Assembly (NCBI GenBank): GCA_963702565.1
Contig: CAVPDE010000022.1
Coordinates: 207,416 to 271,415, forward strand
Direction of reading: 5' to 3'
Source: CAVPDE01 sp963702565
Lineage (GTDB): Bacteria; Desulfobacterota; DSM-4660; Desulfatiglandales; HGW-15
DNA length: 64,000 nt
A model generated the notes under the pieces. It was not told where the DNA came from, made no database searches, and worked only from the letters and a program-made list of their open reading frames with translations. Below are positions 7,345 to 16,722 of this stretch, in pieces (the stretch's first letter is position 1; each line of letters begins with the position of its first letter). The position numbers were made by a program, and so were the translations under genes.

Positions 7345-10300
7345 CTAGTTGGCCAGCTTTAACACTGCTTCTTGATTCCACCCTGACTTCTGCATCGTGT
7401 TTTCGATCACGTTTCTGAAAGCTTCAAGCCTGGTCATGACTCCGGCCACAGCGCTGTGCTCGTCGAGCTCAAGAATAAGATAAGGTTTGGGTCCCATGAT
7501 GTGACGATAAAAGTGCTCGATAAAGGAATCCGCCCCGCACCCGAAGTTTGTCAGGTGAAGTCCGAAAGCATTCGGCAAGACACTGATCCGCTTTGCCGTC
7601 CTGAGAATCTGTGCCCCAAGCCCCCAGTACATGGAAGAGAACTCTCCAAGATCGATGTCCGAGACATCCATGAAATCCATGGGCAAAGCGGTAAGCCCTA
7701 TTTTGGACAAATTCTGCCCGATTCTCAGATTCACCCTTTCATCGTAGAGGTTATAAGGTCGACCTGTGACGACCACGACCGGCTCACGGAGAGGCGTGCT
7801 CTCCAAAATGTCGCGGCCTTTGCGTTGAAGATCTTTCAGATACTGATTCTGCCTCTCCAGCGCGTAATGGAGCGCCTGCTTGACTCGGGTTTTCGTCACC
7901 CCCAGCCTTCCGCAGATCTGACCGGAGAGCTCTGTGGCGAGCAAGCCCGGGTCGTATTTCAGGTGAAGGGAGGGGCTCAGCACGCTTGTGCCGTCCAGCT
8001 TGAAGGCGGATCGCACCATGTAAGCGTTGCTCTGCACCATGGGGCAATAGTAACCCACCTCCGAAGGGTTCGGTACGGGCATGTCGATCAAGGTGGGAAG
8101 AAAGAGGAACCGGGTCTTTCCTGCGAGTTCCCTCACATGGCCGAAGGAGACTTTGATCGGATAGCAGGTCTCCGCCACCATGGATTCAATCCCGATCTTG
8201 GAGAGTTGCTGTGTGGTCGCCGGCGTGAGCACAAGCCGGAACCCGAGATGATCGAAGAAGTGAGCCCACAGGACCGCTGAGTGAACGCCGTACAGAGCCC
8301 GCTGCATGCCCACCGTGGGCCGGCCGGCAGCTTCCAGCAGCGGGGCTTCTCCCAGCTCCTCGAACACTCCCGCCATGTAAGTCTGCCACACCTGGTCGCG
8401 CAGTTCGAAGAGGTTTTCCTTCTTGGTCCCTTTTCCCCTGGTCACTTCGTACCGGCCGCACTCCCCTCCCCAAACGCTCCGTCGGCCGTCAAAATCATAG
8501 ATTTTCAACTTGCACTCATTGTGGCATTGAGGGTCTGCGTGGCAGATTTTGTCGCTGTAAGCCATGCGATCTCGGATGGCGCTCTCGATCCCCCTGAAGA
8601 CGCTCCTGTCCTTGCCTTCCAGTTGCCTCTTCTCCTGCAGGCTGATCGCTGCGCCATAGGCGCCGAGCACTTCCCGATTGGCCGGGATCAAAATTTCCCT
8701 GCCGAGCACGTTTTCGAATCCGGCCACCACGCCCTGGTTCAGGGAAGGCCCGCCCAGAAACATGATCCTCTGCCCGATTTTTCGTTTTCCCACCACCCGA
8801 TTGAGGTAGTTGTGGACAATGGCGTAGCAGAGGCCGGCGATGAGATCTTTTCTTTCCACTCCCTTCTGGTGATAGGCCACGAGGTCGGACTCCATGAACA
8901 CGGTGCAGCGTTCGGCAAGTTTCACAGGCGCCTCGGAGGAAAGAGCCACCTCCTGGAACTCGCCCACAATGCGGATGCCGTGCTTGTTGGCCAGCTCATG
9001 GAGAAAGCTGCCGGTCCCCGCGGCACACACTTTGTTCATGTCAAAGTCGAGAGGGTGTGTGTTTAAGATGGAAATGTATTTCGAGTCTTGTCCTCCGATC
9101 TCAAAGATCGTGTCCACCTCGGGATCGATTTGGACGGCTCCCCCGGCGTGAGCCGTAATCTCGTCAATGATCAGGTCTGCATTGAGGAAATCGCCCACCA
9201 CGTTTCGACCGGAACCGGTGGTGGCCACTCCGATGATTTCGACGCGGTTCCCAAGCTCGCTGAAAAGGTGTTGGAGAAGGCTCTGGGTGACCTCGATCGG
9301 TTTTCCCTGGGTGGGGACGTACCTTTTGTGAATGATTTCGCGCCCTTCATTCATCAAGGCGTACTTTGTCGTGGTCGATCCGATGTCTATTCCAAGATAG
9401 GCCCGCATCTTTGGAGCCACCAGGAAGCGTTCGATTTTGCCGGTGTCCTGCCAGCGGGTCTTTTTCAGTTCGAGCCGTGGAGCGACAGGAACAGAAAGCT
9501 TCCGCTCGAGGGGAGCGGTCTTCAATGCGTGGAGATCCAACTCGCCCTCTCGCCCCAGCTCAAGGGCCTTGAGGGCGACACCCAGGGCTCCAGTGGACGT
9601 GCGGTAGGAAGGGACGGTGAGCGAGGGGAAGTAATTTTGGAAAGCCTTTACCTGCAAGTCGTTCATGGACAGACCGCCCACAAAGACGATGGGGTCCTCA
9701 AGCACCCGTCTCGACACAATGGTGCTGATGTAATTTCTGGCGTTTCCGAGGTGAAGGCCGTAGATGATGTCTTCCAGCCGCTCGCCTTTGTTTTGGAGAT
9801 GAATCATGTCGGACTTGGTGAAAACCGTGCAGCGGCATGCCACATTGGCGGGTTTAGTGCTTTTGAGCCCCAGGGCGATGAAGTCCGACAGGATCCGGTC
9901 GATCAGGATCTGAGAAGTTTCTCTGTTGTTCTCATAAAGAGCCGTGGCGAGGCGCTCGGCTTGCTGGTCGATGAAGGATCCTGTTCCGGAGGCGCAGGGC
10001 CCATTGGTGGCGAAATAGTCGAGTTCCCAGGCCCCGTCTCGGTGCTTGATCTGGAAGAGCGCGGTGTCCTGTCCGCCCATGCTGATGATGGTTTTCGTGT
10101 CCGGCTTGAGGAAGAGAACGCCAAGAACCTGGCTGATGGTCTCAAACTCGTAGAAGAGCCCCAGTTTATCGCTCAGGTTCTTACCGTGGTTTCCGGTAAA
10201 AGCGATGGAGCGAATGCTCTCTTGACCGAATTTGTCGTAGAGATGCTGGATAAGGGAAAGGGTCTCTTCTTCGACTTTTCCAAAATGCCGTCTGTAAGGA

Positions 10301-10407
10301 GGATCGTAAACGATCGCTTTGGTTTCGCTGAGGACCAAGGCGTTCAGGCTTACAGACCCTGCATCAATGCCCACGAAGTATCCGTTGGTCTCCGCGCTTT
10401 TGGTCAT
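7345..10407 (-). CDS. Large acyl-CoA dehydratase activase: two BadF/BadG/BcrA/BcrD ATPase domains plus DUF2229
   Basis: A 1020-residue protein. The start at 10407 (MTKSAETNG) is preferred over the ORF beginning at 10491 because the first ATPase motif GIDAGSVSLN follows directly. Two ASKHA ATPase domains are visible: the first with NGPCASGTGSF and RCTVFTKSD, the second with GIDIGSTTTKYA, VCAAGTGSF and RCTVFMESD. The cysteines match those holding the bridging 4Fe-4S cluster in 2-hydroxyglutaryl-CoA dehydratase and benzoyl-CoA reductase activators. A cysteine-rich linker (CHNECKLKIYDF, GGECGRYE) leads to DUF2229. It should use ATP to fire low-potential electrons into a partner reductase or dehydratase. 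No dehydratase A/B pair is adjacent. Confidence 0.9.
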   Translation of the reverse strand: MTKSAETNGYFVGIDAGSVSLNALVLSETKAIVYDPPYRRHFGKVEEETLSLIQHLYDKFGQESIRSIAFTGNHGKNLSDKLGLFYEFETISQVLGVLFLKPDTKTIISMGGQDTALFQIKHRDGAWELDYFATNGPCASGTGSFIDQQAERLATALYENNRETSQILIDRILSDFIALGLKSTKPANVACRCTVFTKSDMIHLQNKGERLEDIIYGLHLGNARNYISTIVSRRVLEDPIVFVGGLSMNDLQVKAFQNYFPSLTVPSYRTSTGALGVALKALELGREGELDLHALKTAPLERKLSVPVAPRLELKKTRWQDTGKIERFLVAPKMRAYLGIDIGSTTTKYALMNEGREIIHKRYVPTQGKPIEVTQSLLQHLFSELGNRVEIIGVATTGSGRNVVGDFLNADLIIDEITAHAGGAVQIDPEVDTIFEIGGQDSKYISILNTHPLDFDMNKVCAAGTGSFLHELANKHGIRIVGEFQEVALSSEAPVKLAERCTVFMESDLVAYHQKGVERKDLIAGLCYAIVHNYLNRVVGKRKIGQRIMFLGGPSLNQGVVAGFENVLGREILIPANREVLGAYGAAISLQEKRQLEGKDRSVFRGIESAIRDRMAYSDKICHADPQCHNECKLKIYDFDGRRSVWGGECGRYEVTRGKGTKKENLFELRDQVWQTYMAGVFEELGEAPLLEAAGRPTVGMQRALYGVHSAVLWAHFFDHLGFRLVLTPATTQQLSKIGIESMVAETCYPIKVSFGHVRELAGKTRFLFLPTLIDMPVPNPSEVGYYCPMVQSNAYMVRSAFKLDGTSVLSPSLHLKYDPGLLATELSGQICGRLGVTKTRVKQALHYALERQNQYLKDLQRKGRDILESTPLREPVVVVTGRPYNLYDERVNLRIGQNLSKIGLTALPMDFMDVSDIDLGEFSSMYWGLGAQILRTAKRISVLPNAFGLHLTNFGCGADSFIEHFYRHIMGPKPYLILELDEHSAVAGVMTRLEAFRNVIENTMQKSGWNQEAVLKLAN

Positions 10408-10582
10408 CACAAGATGCCTCGGCCCGCTCCATGACAGGGCCAATTTCCATGAGGATTTTCGCCTTTTGGAAACCCCGAAAGGGGAATTCAATTAAGCACA
10501 CCTTTTTTCTATTTGCAATAGGGATGAGGTGGAAAAATAGGGCGGGTGCCGGAGTGAGAAGATTCAGGAGGAATGCAAACAA

Positions 10583-11236
10583 TCAGTTTCTCTGAAACAC
10601 GAGGTCTGCGAAAAAGCTCTCACCCGAGGTCGCTGTGTGCTGAGAATTGATCTGAATTCGGACCCCTGCAAGGACAGGAGGTTCATCACCGAACAGACTC
10701 TTGTAATCTTCCCACACGTTGCGGGTTTCAGTGATCCACCTTCCGGCATCGTCCGGGCCCGAACGGACCACGACGGTCTTGATGTTCACAAAAGGAATTC
10801 CTGAGGCATTTTCCACCGACCCGGCCGGAGCGGTTGTATCCCAGATGTAGGCAATCGTTTTTCGGTTGGAAAAGGCAAGGAAGATCTGGGCCGCCTGATC
10901 ATCGGTGTTTGACTTTCGGAAGTCGCCCCCTTCAGGCAGCTTGGTCACCTTCCATTTCCAGGAAAGCACCGGGTACAACTGAGGATTAATGTCTACGGCC
11001 TTCTGAAGCGCAAAAGAAGTCTCCTCGCTTCGAAGTCGCAATGCAGGGATACCGCCATCCCGGATGATCGTATAATCCGCTTTTCCCTTTTTCTCTTTTA
11101 CTTCCCATCCCGAAGGCTGGCCGCCATTCCCGAGATCACCGGAAAAGTCGGCAACGATGACTCGCTCGGATGCCCAGGCAGTGGATAGAAAACCAAATAG
11201 GAACAAAAATAGCACGACCCTTTTCAGACCCCTCAT
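10583..11236 (-). CDS. DUF3047 family exported protein
   Basis: The start at 11236 is set by GGAGGTGATC immediately before the ATG and by a clean signal peptide (MRGLKRVVLFLFLFGF, then STAWAS) that begins there; the longer ORF adds no sensible residues. The 217-residue product should be secreted to the periplasm. The mature part has the DUF3047 features: WEVKEKKGKADYTI, LSWKWKV near residue 95, DDQAAQIFLAF and a C-terminal ADLVF strand, probably a jelly-roll-like beta fold. No function is known. It has its own promoter and no operon partner. Confidence 0.85.
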   Translation of the reverse strand: MRGLKRVVLFLFLFGFLSTAWASERVIVADFSGDLGNGGQPSGWEVKEKKGKADYTIIRDGGIPALRLRSEETSFALQKAVDINPQLYPVLSWKWKVTKLPEGGDFRKSNTDDQAAQIFLAFSNRKTIAYIWDTTAPAGSVENASGIPFVNIKTVVVRSGPDDAGRWITETRNVWEDYKSLFGDEPPVLAGVRIQINSQHTATSGESFFADLVFQRN

Positions 11237-11359
11237 GATCACCTCCGTTCCCAGCGCGAGACCACATCCAAGTCTGTCGGGAGCGTGATCGGGCTCCGTG
11301 TGAATCAACTTGAGCAAGCGAGGCCTGACAAGGAACCAGTTTTATTTAAACAAGTCTAT

Positions 11360-11388
11360 AATATAAATTTGGCGTGCATCGATGTCAA
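11360..11388 (-). promoter_or_regulatory. Sigma70-type promoter for the DUF3047 gene
   Basis: On the minus strand TTGACA (11388-11383), a 17-nt spacer and TATATT (11365-11360) form a near-consensus promoter. It points at the gene starting at 11236, leaving a leader of about 115 nt. Confidence 0.65.
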
Positions 11389-11467
11389 GGCGTGAATCGG
11401 CGTCCCATGAATTCCTTGGCTAAAATGTCATTTCGAACGAAGAGAGGAATCTAACGTTTCAGAGTAA

Positions 11468-11986
11468 TTAAAAGATCTCTCCCTCCGGTCGAGAGGACAA
11501 CCTATTTTCGGGACAGGACACTAGCCTTTCCCTATTTTCATGGTTCAGCAGCCACTCTTTGCGCCATAGCCCGCTTCCATAGCCGACCAGCTTGCCGTCC
11601 GAGCCGATGACTCTGTGGCAAGGGATGATGATGCCGATGGGATTCTTGTTGTTGGCGTTTCCCACGGCACGGTAGGCCTGGGGGTGGCCGATGGCCCTGG
11701 CCACGTCTCCGTAAGAAGCCACCTTGCCGTAAGGAATCCTTTTCAATTGCTGCCAGACGAGTTTCTGAAAAGGCGTCCCGCGCGGAAGCAGCTTGAGGGA
11801 GAAGCTTTTGCGGCTCCCCTTGAAATACTCATCGAGTTGTCGAAGCCCTTCCTTCACGCACTCAGGGAGAGCACGATCATCGGGAAACCGTCTCTTCACG
11901 AAACTTACGGACACGATAGCCTCCGGGGTTCCGAAGACCTCCACGGGGCCGATGGGCGACAGATAATAAGCCTTGAATTCGCTCAT
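11468..11986 (-). CDS. ogt: Methylated-DNA--[protein]-cysteine S-methyltransferase
   Basis: A 172-residue DNA repair protein that takes methyl groups from O6-alkylguanine onto its own cysteine. The active-site signature IIPCHRVIGSDG is at about residues 118-129, preceded by the helix-turn-helix segment (GKVASYGDVARAIG) and the arginine/asparagine hinge RAVGNANNKNP. The N-terminal domain is short, as in the Ogt/MGMT group. The gene lies 13 nt behind the nucleotide cyclase and shares its direction, so the two are probably co-transcribed, although no functional link is obvious. Confidence 0.93.
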   Translation of the reverse strand: MSEFKAYYLSPIGPVEVFGTPEAIVSVSFVKRRFPDDRALPECVKEGLRQLDEYFKGSRKSFSLKLLPRGTPFQKLVWQQLKRIPYGKVASYGDVARAIGHPQAYRAVGNANNKNPIGIIIPCHRVIGSDGKLVGYGSGLWRKEWLLNHENRERLVSCPENRLSSRPEGEIF

Positions 11987-11999
11987 GGTGATGTTCCTT

Positions 12000-13553
12000 T
12001 CATCCTAGAACCTTGTAAACGGTAATCGGCTTTGAGAACCCTTTCACATTCTGAGGGTCCTCCTTTTTCATTTCAAAAGAACTCGTGAGATGGCTGGTCG
12101 TCTCATGGCTGACCAGGATATCCCACCGCATCGCTTTTGTCAGGTCACCGATTCTGGAGGCGAGATTGACGGTGTCTCCGATGAGAGCATAGGAAAGCCG
12201 GTCATCGCTGCCCGTGTTGCCGGCAAGCACGGGTCCGGTGTGAATACCGATCCCATGCCGAAACGGGGGTTTCCCGAGTCGGGCTCTCTTTGCGTTCAAT
12301 TCTTCCAGATTCTTTCTCATGTCCAGCGCCGCCCCTACAGCTCTGTCCGCATGGTCGCCGATCTTCAGGGGAACACCGAAAACCGCCTCGATCTCATCGC
12401 CCACATACTGAAGCACCAGGCCGTCGTGCTTCCGGATGGAGGCCTGCATGGCCGTGAAGTACTCACGCATGCTCTTGATGACCTCTTCCGGCTCATTGGC
12501 TTCCACGTAATTCGTAAAATTCCTGAGATCTGAAAAAAGCAGCGTGGCGACCTGTCGATCCCCTTGAAGCGGGATGCGGCCGGAGAGGATCTGATCCCTG
12601 ATCTCCGGAGTGACATACTTTCCAAAGGTATCCCGGATCTGCTCTCTTTCCGCAAGACCTGCGATCATGTTGTTGCCGGCGTCGCCGAGCGTTCCGATTT
12701 CGTCATTGGAGAGGACCTGGATCCTCTGGGAGAAATCTCCATTTTTCACATTGCCAATGATCTTCAGCATCTCGCCGATCGGATTCTTGATGGAGTTCTG
12801 GACGAGCGAATTCAATCGGAACGCAAGGATCACGAAAACGCTGCACAGGATCAGGGTAAAAATGAGAATGTCCCTTACGAAAGTCTCGATTCGCACAGGC
12901 GCTTCTCTTGCCTCCAAGGCTGTAAAGAGCAATGTGCCGACGAGAAGGATCATGGGATTAAGCGTTCCCGCTCCGTAAAGCGCGCGTATTCTTCTCGCGA
13001 TCGGTATCTTGAGAGTGCCGGGGATCGCGGTCAGTCTGCCCTTCGGGAATAGAATCGGGACGAGTGTCCTTCTTGAATAATCCTCGATGAGGAAAAACGA
13101 AAAGCCGGCAGCGATCAACCCGATCATGATTGACCTGAAGTAAATGAAAAGACAGGTCTTGAGAGGAAGCCCTTGAAGGAAATAGAAGGAAAGCACCATG
13201 CAGCCAGGGACAAAAAGATAAACGGCCACATTGGTCAGAGCAATGATAAGAGGGAGGTTGAGGGTTCTCCTGCGGGCTTTCTCTTCGAGAACCGGATCAA
13301 GGGGCTCATTCGGGGATCTGAAAGCAAAGAATCTGTGAACAGGGTTTTGCGATCTGTATTGAAGAAGGCCTACGAGAAGAAGGACCAGGGGGTAGAAGAA
13401 AAAGAACTGTTTCCAGCCGCCTTCGGTGAAGATAAAGGCCCTTTGCATCCGGAAAAACTCAAGGGGAGTGAAGGAGTTCAGGATTGCAATCACAGTGAAT
13501 CCGAGCAAATTGGCTCCCAGGTTCCTGACATAGAAACCGATGAAAGAAGGCAT
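12000..13553 (-). CDS. Membrane-bound class III adenylate/guanylate cyclase with HAMP domain
   Basis: A 517-residue protein starting behind GGGAGATC. The N-terminal half has about six hydrophobic segments, the last near residues 225-250, followed by a HAMP linker (NPIGEMLKIIGNVKNGDFS). The cyclase domain has LFSDLRNFT with the first metal aspartate, YVGDEIEAVFG with the second, and IGDTVNLASR carrying the transition-state asparagine and arginine. A cyclic nucleotide signal made at the inner face of the membrane is predicted. The substrate, ATP or GTP, cannot be assigned safely. It is followed closely by the methyltransferase gene. Confidence 0.9.
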   Translation of the reverse strand: MPSFIGFYVRNLGANLLGFTVIAILNSFTPLEFFRMQRAFIFTEGGWKQFFFFYPLVLLLVGLLQYRSQNPVHRFFAFRSPNEPLDPVLEEKARRRTLNLPLIIALTNVAVYLFVPGCMVLSFYFLQGLPLKTCLFIYFRSIMIGLIAAGFSFFLIEDYSRRTLVPILFPKGRLTAIPGTLKIPIARRIRALYGAGTLNPMILLVGTLLFTALEAREAPVRIETFVRDILIFTLILCSVFVILAFRLNSLVQNSIKNPIGEMLKIIGNVKNGDFSQRIQVLSNDEIGTLGDAGNNMIAGLAEREQIRDTFGKYVTPEIRDQILSGRIPLQGDRQVATLLFSDLRNFTNYVEANEPEEVIKSMREYFTAMQASIRKHDGLVLQYVGDEIEAVFGVPLKIGDHADRAVGAALDMRKNLEELNAKRARLGKPPFRHGIGIHTGPVLAGNTGSDDRLSYALIGDTVNLASRIGDLTKAMRWDILVSHETTSHLTSSFEMKKEDPQNVKGFSKPITVYKVLG

Positions 13554-13581
13554 TCTGATCTCCCTTGTTCAAGAGGTGTAC

Positions 13582-15291
13582 TTAATAAAAATGGTCTTCC
13601 AGCAAAGCTTCTGTTGCTTCTATCCATGAGCGGGAGCATCGGCCGGAAGGCTTCAGGAGAACGAAGACCCTTCTGGAGGCGATGCGACCCCATCCAGAGA
13701 CAGAAGCGAAACGATCCGTCCAAAGAGGCGGCCTCTTTCTGATCTCCGCAATCATGTCATCGAACAGATCCAGCGGCTCCTCCTGTTCAGGCTGGAGGAC
13801 GAATTGCCACAGTATGTTAGGCTCTGAAGAGATCGCTTTTCTCACCATGGCGGTCAGCTTTTTTCGATGCGCAAAAAGGGATGGAGCCTTGAAGATAAGA
13901 GCGCGGCGAGAGGTGACTCCCGGAATCTTATCGGCCCATTGCTGCTTGGTCAGATCCAGGGTGATGCGCTCCCTGAAAAGGTCGGGCAGGGTTGTAGCCA
14001 CGAATTTCTCCGTCATACAGTCGAGAGGCGACTTTCTGTGCATGATTTCCTCAATAGTGCGGATGTCCTCCGGCGACAGGGCGCTCGTCGACCTCACCCC
14101 GTAGGGCGGCCGTTCATCGGCTTGCATTCTCCAGCGCCTCCGCTCTGTGCGAAGATCAGTCCCCGGGAGGAGGAGGGTCTGAAGACACTGAACATTGGCC
14201 CCCTTGAACTGCCAGGCCCACTTCAGGGAGCGCCTGACCTCTTGCAGCGTCTGGCCTGGCAGGCCGTACATCAGGTCAATCGTCACCCGAATCCCTTCCT
14301 CGGCCATGAGACGCAAATTGCTTTCGAGCGGGACAAGCCTTACAGGGCGGCGAATCCTTTTCAGAACCAGCGGGTCAAGGCTCTGAACTCCTGCCTCAAG
14401 CTCCGAAAACCCGGCCTCGGCCAACCCGTGGATCTGATCAAGGGTCAGGAGATCGGCCTGAACCTCTGCGAAAAACCTGAGCCGGCCTTTTCGATTCAGT
14501 TTGCGAAGGGAGTGGAGAATGTTTTGGAAAGCCGGGTTGGCGTTGAACACAGGGTCCACGAATCGGATTTCCTTGGCTCCCCGATCCATGAGCGTGCGAA
14601 CGCGCCGGCTCACTTCCGCTGCATCAAAGAAAGTCGTTCTTCTCCTCAGGTGCGCGTAGCGGCAATAGCTGCAGCGCAACGGACAGCCTCGCCCTGTTTC
14701 AAGATACGCCATGCCGGCCGGGTCAGGCTTCCAGCTCGAATGATGGGCCGGGGGCAGACACTCCTGAAGGGTAACATTGCGGGAGGGAAGTCTTCCCCAT
14801 GAATATCGGCGGCCTGTTTTCCACGCCACGTGATTGAGATCGGTCGGTCGTCCTTTCTGAAAAGCCGAGAGAATCTGTGGGAAAACCCTTTCTCCTTCGC
14901 CGACAACCGCGACATCCGGTAAGCCTGTTCTGAAAAGAAAGGGGTGCTGAAAGGCCACTTCAGGGCCGCCGACAATCACCTTCATGCCGGCGAGAGCTTT
15001 CCGGGCCCGTCTCAAGAGTCGAAGGGTGCGTTCGATGTTCCACAAGTAGAGGGTGCAGCAGATAATATTGGGCTGCCAGTCGAGAATATTTTCGAGAAGA
15101 TGCCGGTCGTCGAGCTCCTCTTCGTCAGGCGTCAGCCACCGTGGTTCATATTTCGAGGAAAGACCGGCGCGCTCCGCAGCGTGGAACAAATAGCGGGGGG
15201 CCAAGGGCAGATTTTCACCTGCTGCCGTGTCGTTCTCAAGGCGTGGCAGTTGGAGGAAGAGAAGTTTTTGCTGCAGCTTTCTTTTTGGCAT
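13582..15291 (-). CDS. B12-binding-domain radical SAM protein
   Basis: A 569-residue protein; the ATG at 15291 is chosen over a GTG at 15309. The N-terminal 170 residues have the cobalamin-binding-like fold (NIICCTLYLWN, KVIVGGPEVAF, DVAVVGEGE). The radical SAM motif is CPLRCSYC near residues 203-210, followed by the family strands EIRFVDPVFN and ELEAGVQSLD, and a DUF4080-like C-terminal region. No substrate is recognisable. The promoter region overlaps the divergent radical SAM gene at 15425. Confidence 0.88.
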   Translation of the reverse strand: MPKRKLQQKLLFLQLPRLENDTAAGENLPLAPRYLFHAAERAGLSSKYEPRWLTPDEEELDDRHLLENILDWQPNIICCTLYLWNIERTLRLLRRARKALAGMKVIVGGPEVAFQHPFLFRTGLPDVAVVGEGERVFPQILSAFQKGRPTDLNHVAWKTGRRYSWGRLPSRNVTLQECLPPAHHSSWKPDPAGMAYLETGRGCPLRCSYCRYAHLRRRTTFFDAAEVSRRVRTLMDRGAKEIRFVDPVFNANPAFQNILHSLRKLNRKGRLRFFAEVQADLLTLDQIHGLAEAGFSELEAGVQSLDPLVLKRIRRPVRLVPLESNLRLMAEEGIRVTIDLMYGLPGQTLQEVRRSLKWAWQFKGANVQCLQTLLLPGTDLRTERRRWRMQADERPPYGVRSTSALSPEDIRTIEEIMHRKSPLDCMTEKFVATTLPDLFRERITLDLTKQQWADKIPGVTSRRALIFKAPSLFAHRKKLTAMVRKAISSEPNILWQFVLQPEQEEPLDLFDDMIAEIRKRPPLWTDRFASVSGWGRIASRRVFVLLKPSGRCSRSWIEATEALLEDHFY

Positions 15292-15424
15292 AAAATCTCT
15301 TACTACCACAGTTCAAGGGGGCGGACAAATGCGGAGCACGGCCAGGTGGGGCTGCAGATTCGGCGTGACATCGCAGCCAATACCGTGGAAAATAACCAGG
15401 GCAACAGGAGAGGGCTCAGGGTCT

Positions 15425-16576
15425 ATGGACCGAGGCAAGAAAGGAGGGAGAAGGGACTTCCTTAAACTCTGCGGGGCAGGGCTTTGCGCCGTTTGCTTCC
15501 CCTCTCCACCCGGGGCTCCAGGAAAAGCTCTTGCCCAAGCCCCTCAAAAGGGGCTGATCAAGACCAAGCTTTCATCTTGGTACCAACCGCTCGAAGGGGG
15601 AGCGGTTCGCTGCGAGCTGTGTCCCAGGAGATGCCTTATCCCCTCGGGCCAAAGAGGCTTTTGCAAGGTGAGGGAGAATCGCGACGGAAGGCTTTTCAGC
15701 CTTGTGTGCGGAAACCCCTGCGCCATTCATCTGGATCCGATCGAGAAAAAACCCCTATTTCATGTGTTGCCCGCCTCAACAGCGCTCTCCATTGCCACGG
15801 CAGGATGCAATCTGCACTGCAAGTTCTGTCAGAACTGGGAGTTTTCCCAGGCTTCGCCCGAAGAGGTTTACAGCTACGACGCGCCGCCGGAACTCATCGT
15901 CAGGAAAGCAAAGGAAATGGGAGCACGGTCCATCGCGCATACCTATGTGGAGCCCACCGTGTTCTACGAGTACATGCTCGATGTGGGCAGCGCCGCCCGT
16001 CAAGCCGGTCTCATGAATGTGATGCACTCCAATGGGTTCATCAATCCTGAACCGCTTCAAAACCTCTGCCGAATCCTGGACGCGGCCAACATCGACCTCA
16101 AGGCATTCTCCGACTCCTTTTATCAGGAATTGTGCGGCGGCTCCCTTTCACCTGTTCTCGAGACCCTGAAGACCCTTAGAAAGCAAGAAATCCATGTGGA
16201 GATCACCAACCTGGTGATCCCCACCAAGAACGACGACCTCTCAGAGATCAAAGAGATGTGCCTGTGGATAAAGAAAAATCTGGGGCCGGATACGCCGCTT
16301 CACTTCTCAAGGTTCTACCCCCTCTATCGACTCACGAAGATCCCTCCCACACCCGTTTCGGTCCTTGAAAAGGCCAGGGAGGTCGCGCTGTCCGCCGGGC
16401 TGGCGTACGTTTACATCGGCAACGTGCCCGCACACGAAGCCTGGAGCACCTATTGCCCGGGGTGTAAGAAACCGATCATTCAGAGGACAGGGTATATGAT
16501 CAGGGAGATCCGTATGAAAGAGGGCGGGTGCGGCTATTGCGGAAAGTCGATTCCGGGAATATGGAGGACGTCGTAG
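15425..16576 (+). CDS. Radical SAM enzyme of the AmmeMemoRadiSam type with Tat-like leader
   Basis: The start at 15425 gives a 383-residue protein beginning MDRGKKGGRRDFLKLCGAG, a twin-arginine-like leader with a hydrophobic stretch to AQA. The body has N-terminal cysteines CELCPRRC and GFC, then the radical SAM cluster motif CNLHCKFC near residue 125. Strongly conserved family strings such as GNPCAIHLDPIEKKP are present. A C-terminal CPGC and CGYC pair may bind another metal. The usual Memo and AMMECR1 partners are not next to it. Radical SAM enzymes need cytoplasmic reductants, so the export-type leader is surprising; it may be a relic or a membrane anchor. Confidence 0.88.
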   Translation: MDRGKKGGRRDFLKLCGAGLCAVCFPSPPGAPGKALAQAPQKGLIKTKLSSWYQPLEGGAVRCELCPRRCLIPSGQRGFCKVRENRDGRLFSLVCGNPCAIHLDPIEKKPLFHVLPASTALSIATAGCNLHCKFCQNWEFSQASPEEVYSYDAPPELIVRKAKEMGARSIAHTYVEPTVFYEYMLDVGSAARQAGLMNVMHSNGFINPEPLQNLCRILDAANIDLKAFSDSFYQELCGGSLSPVLETLKTLRKQEIHVEITNLVIPTKNDDLSEIKEMCLWIKKNLGPDTPLHFSRFYPLYRLTKIPPTPVSVLEKAREVALSAGLAYVYIGNVPAHEAWSTYCPGCKKPIIQRTGYMIREIRMKEGGCGYCGKSIPGIWRTS

Positions 16577-16631
16577 CGAGACACGGTAGTCGCCCGGTCT
16601 TTGCGACATCATTTGTGCTTTGTCCATTTGC

Positions 16632-16716
16632 GGGCAGGCGCACGGCACAGGGTGCACGGCTCAGTAACCCGTTATACCGCTCTTTCCGTGTACCGTGCGC
16701 CGTGTACCTTGCACCG
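16632..16716. repeat. CACGG/CCGTG word repeat with inverted arms
   Basis: GGCGCACGG (16637-16645) is the exact reverse complement of CCGTGCGCC (16693-16701), and flanking words (GCACGG, CCGTGT) repeat on each side. It fills the gap between two convergent radical SAM genes and could act as a shared terminator, although no T-run is present. Confidence 0.75.
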
Positions 16717-16722
16717 ATGATC

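Noticed and set aside
9088..10434. Long plus-strand frame opposite the activase gene
   Set aside because: Antisense shadow of a clearly coding gene on the minus strand; no family signature and no ribosome site.
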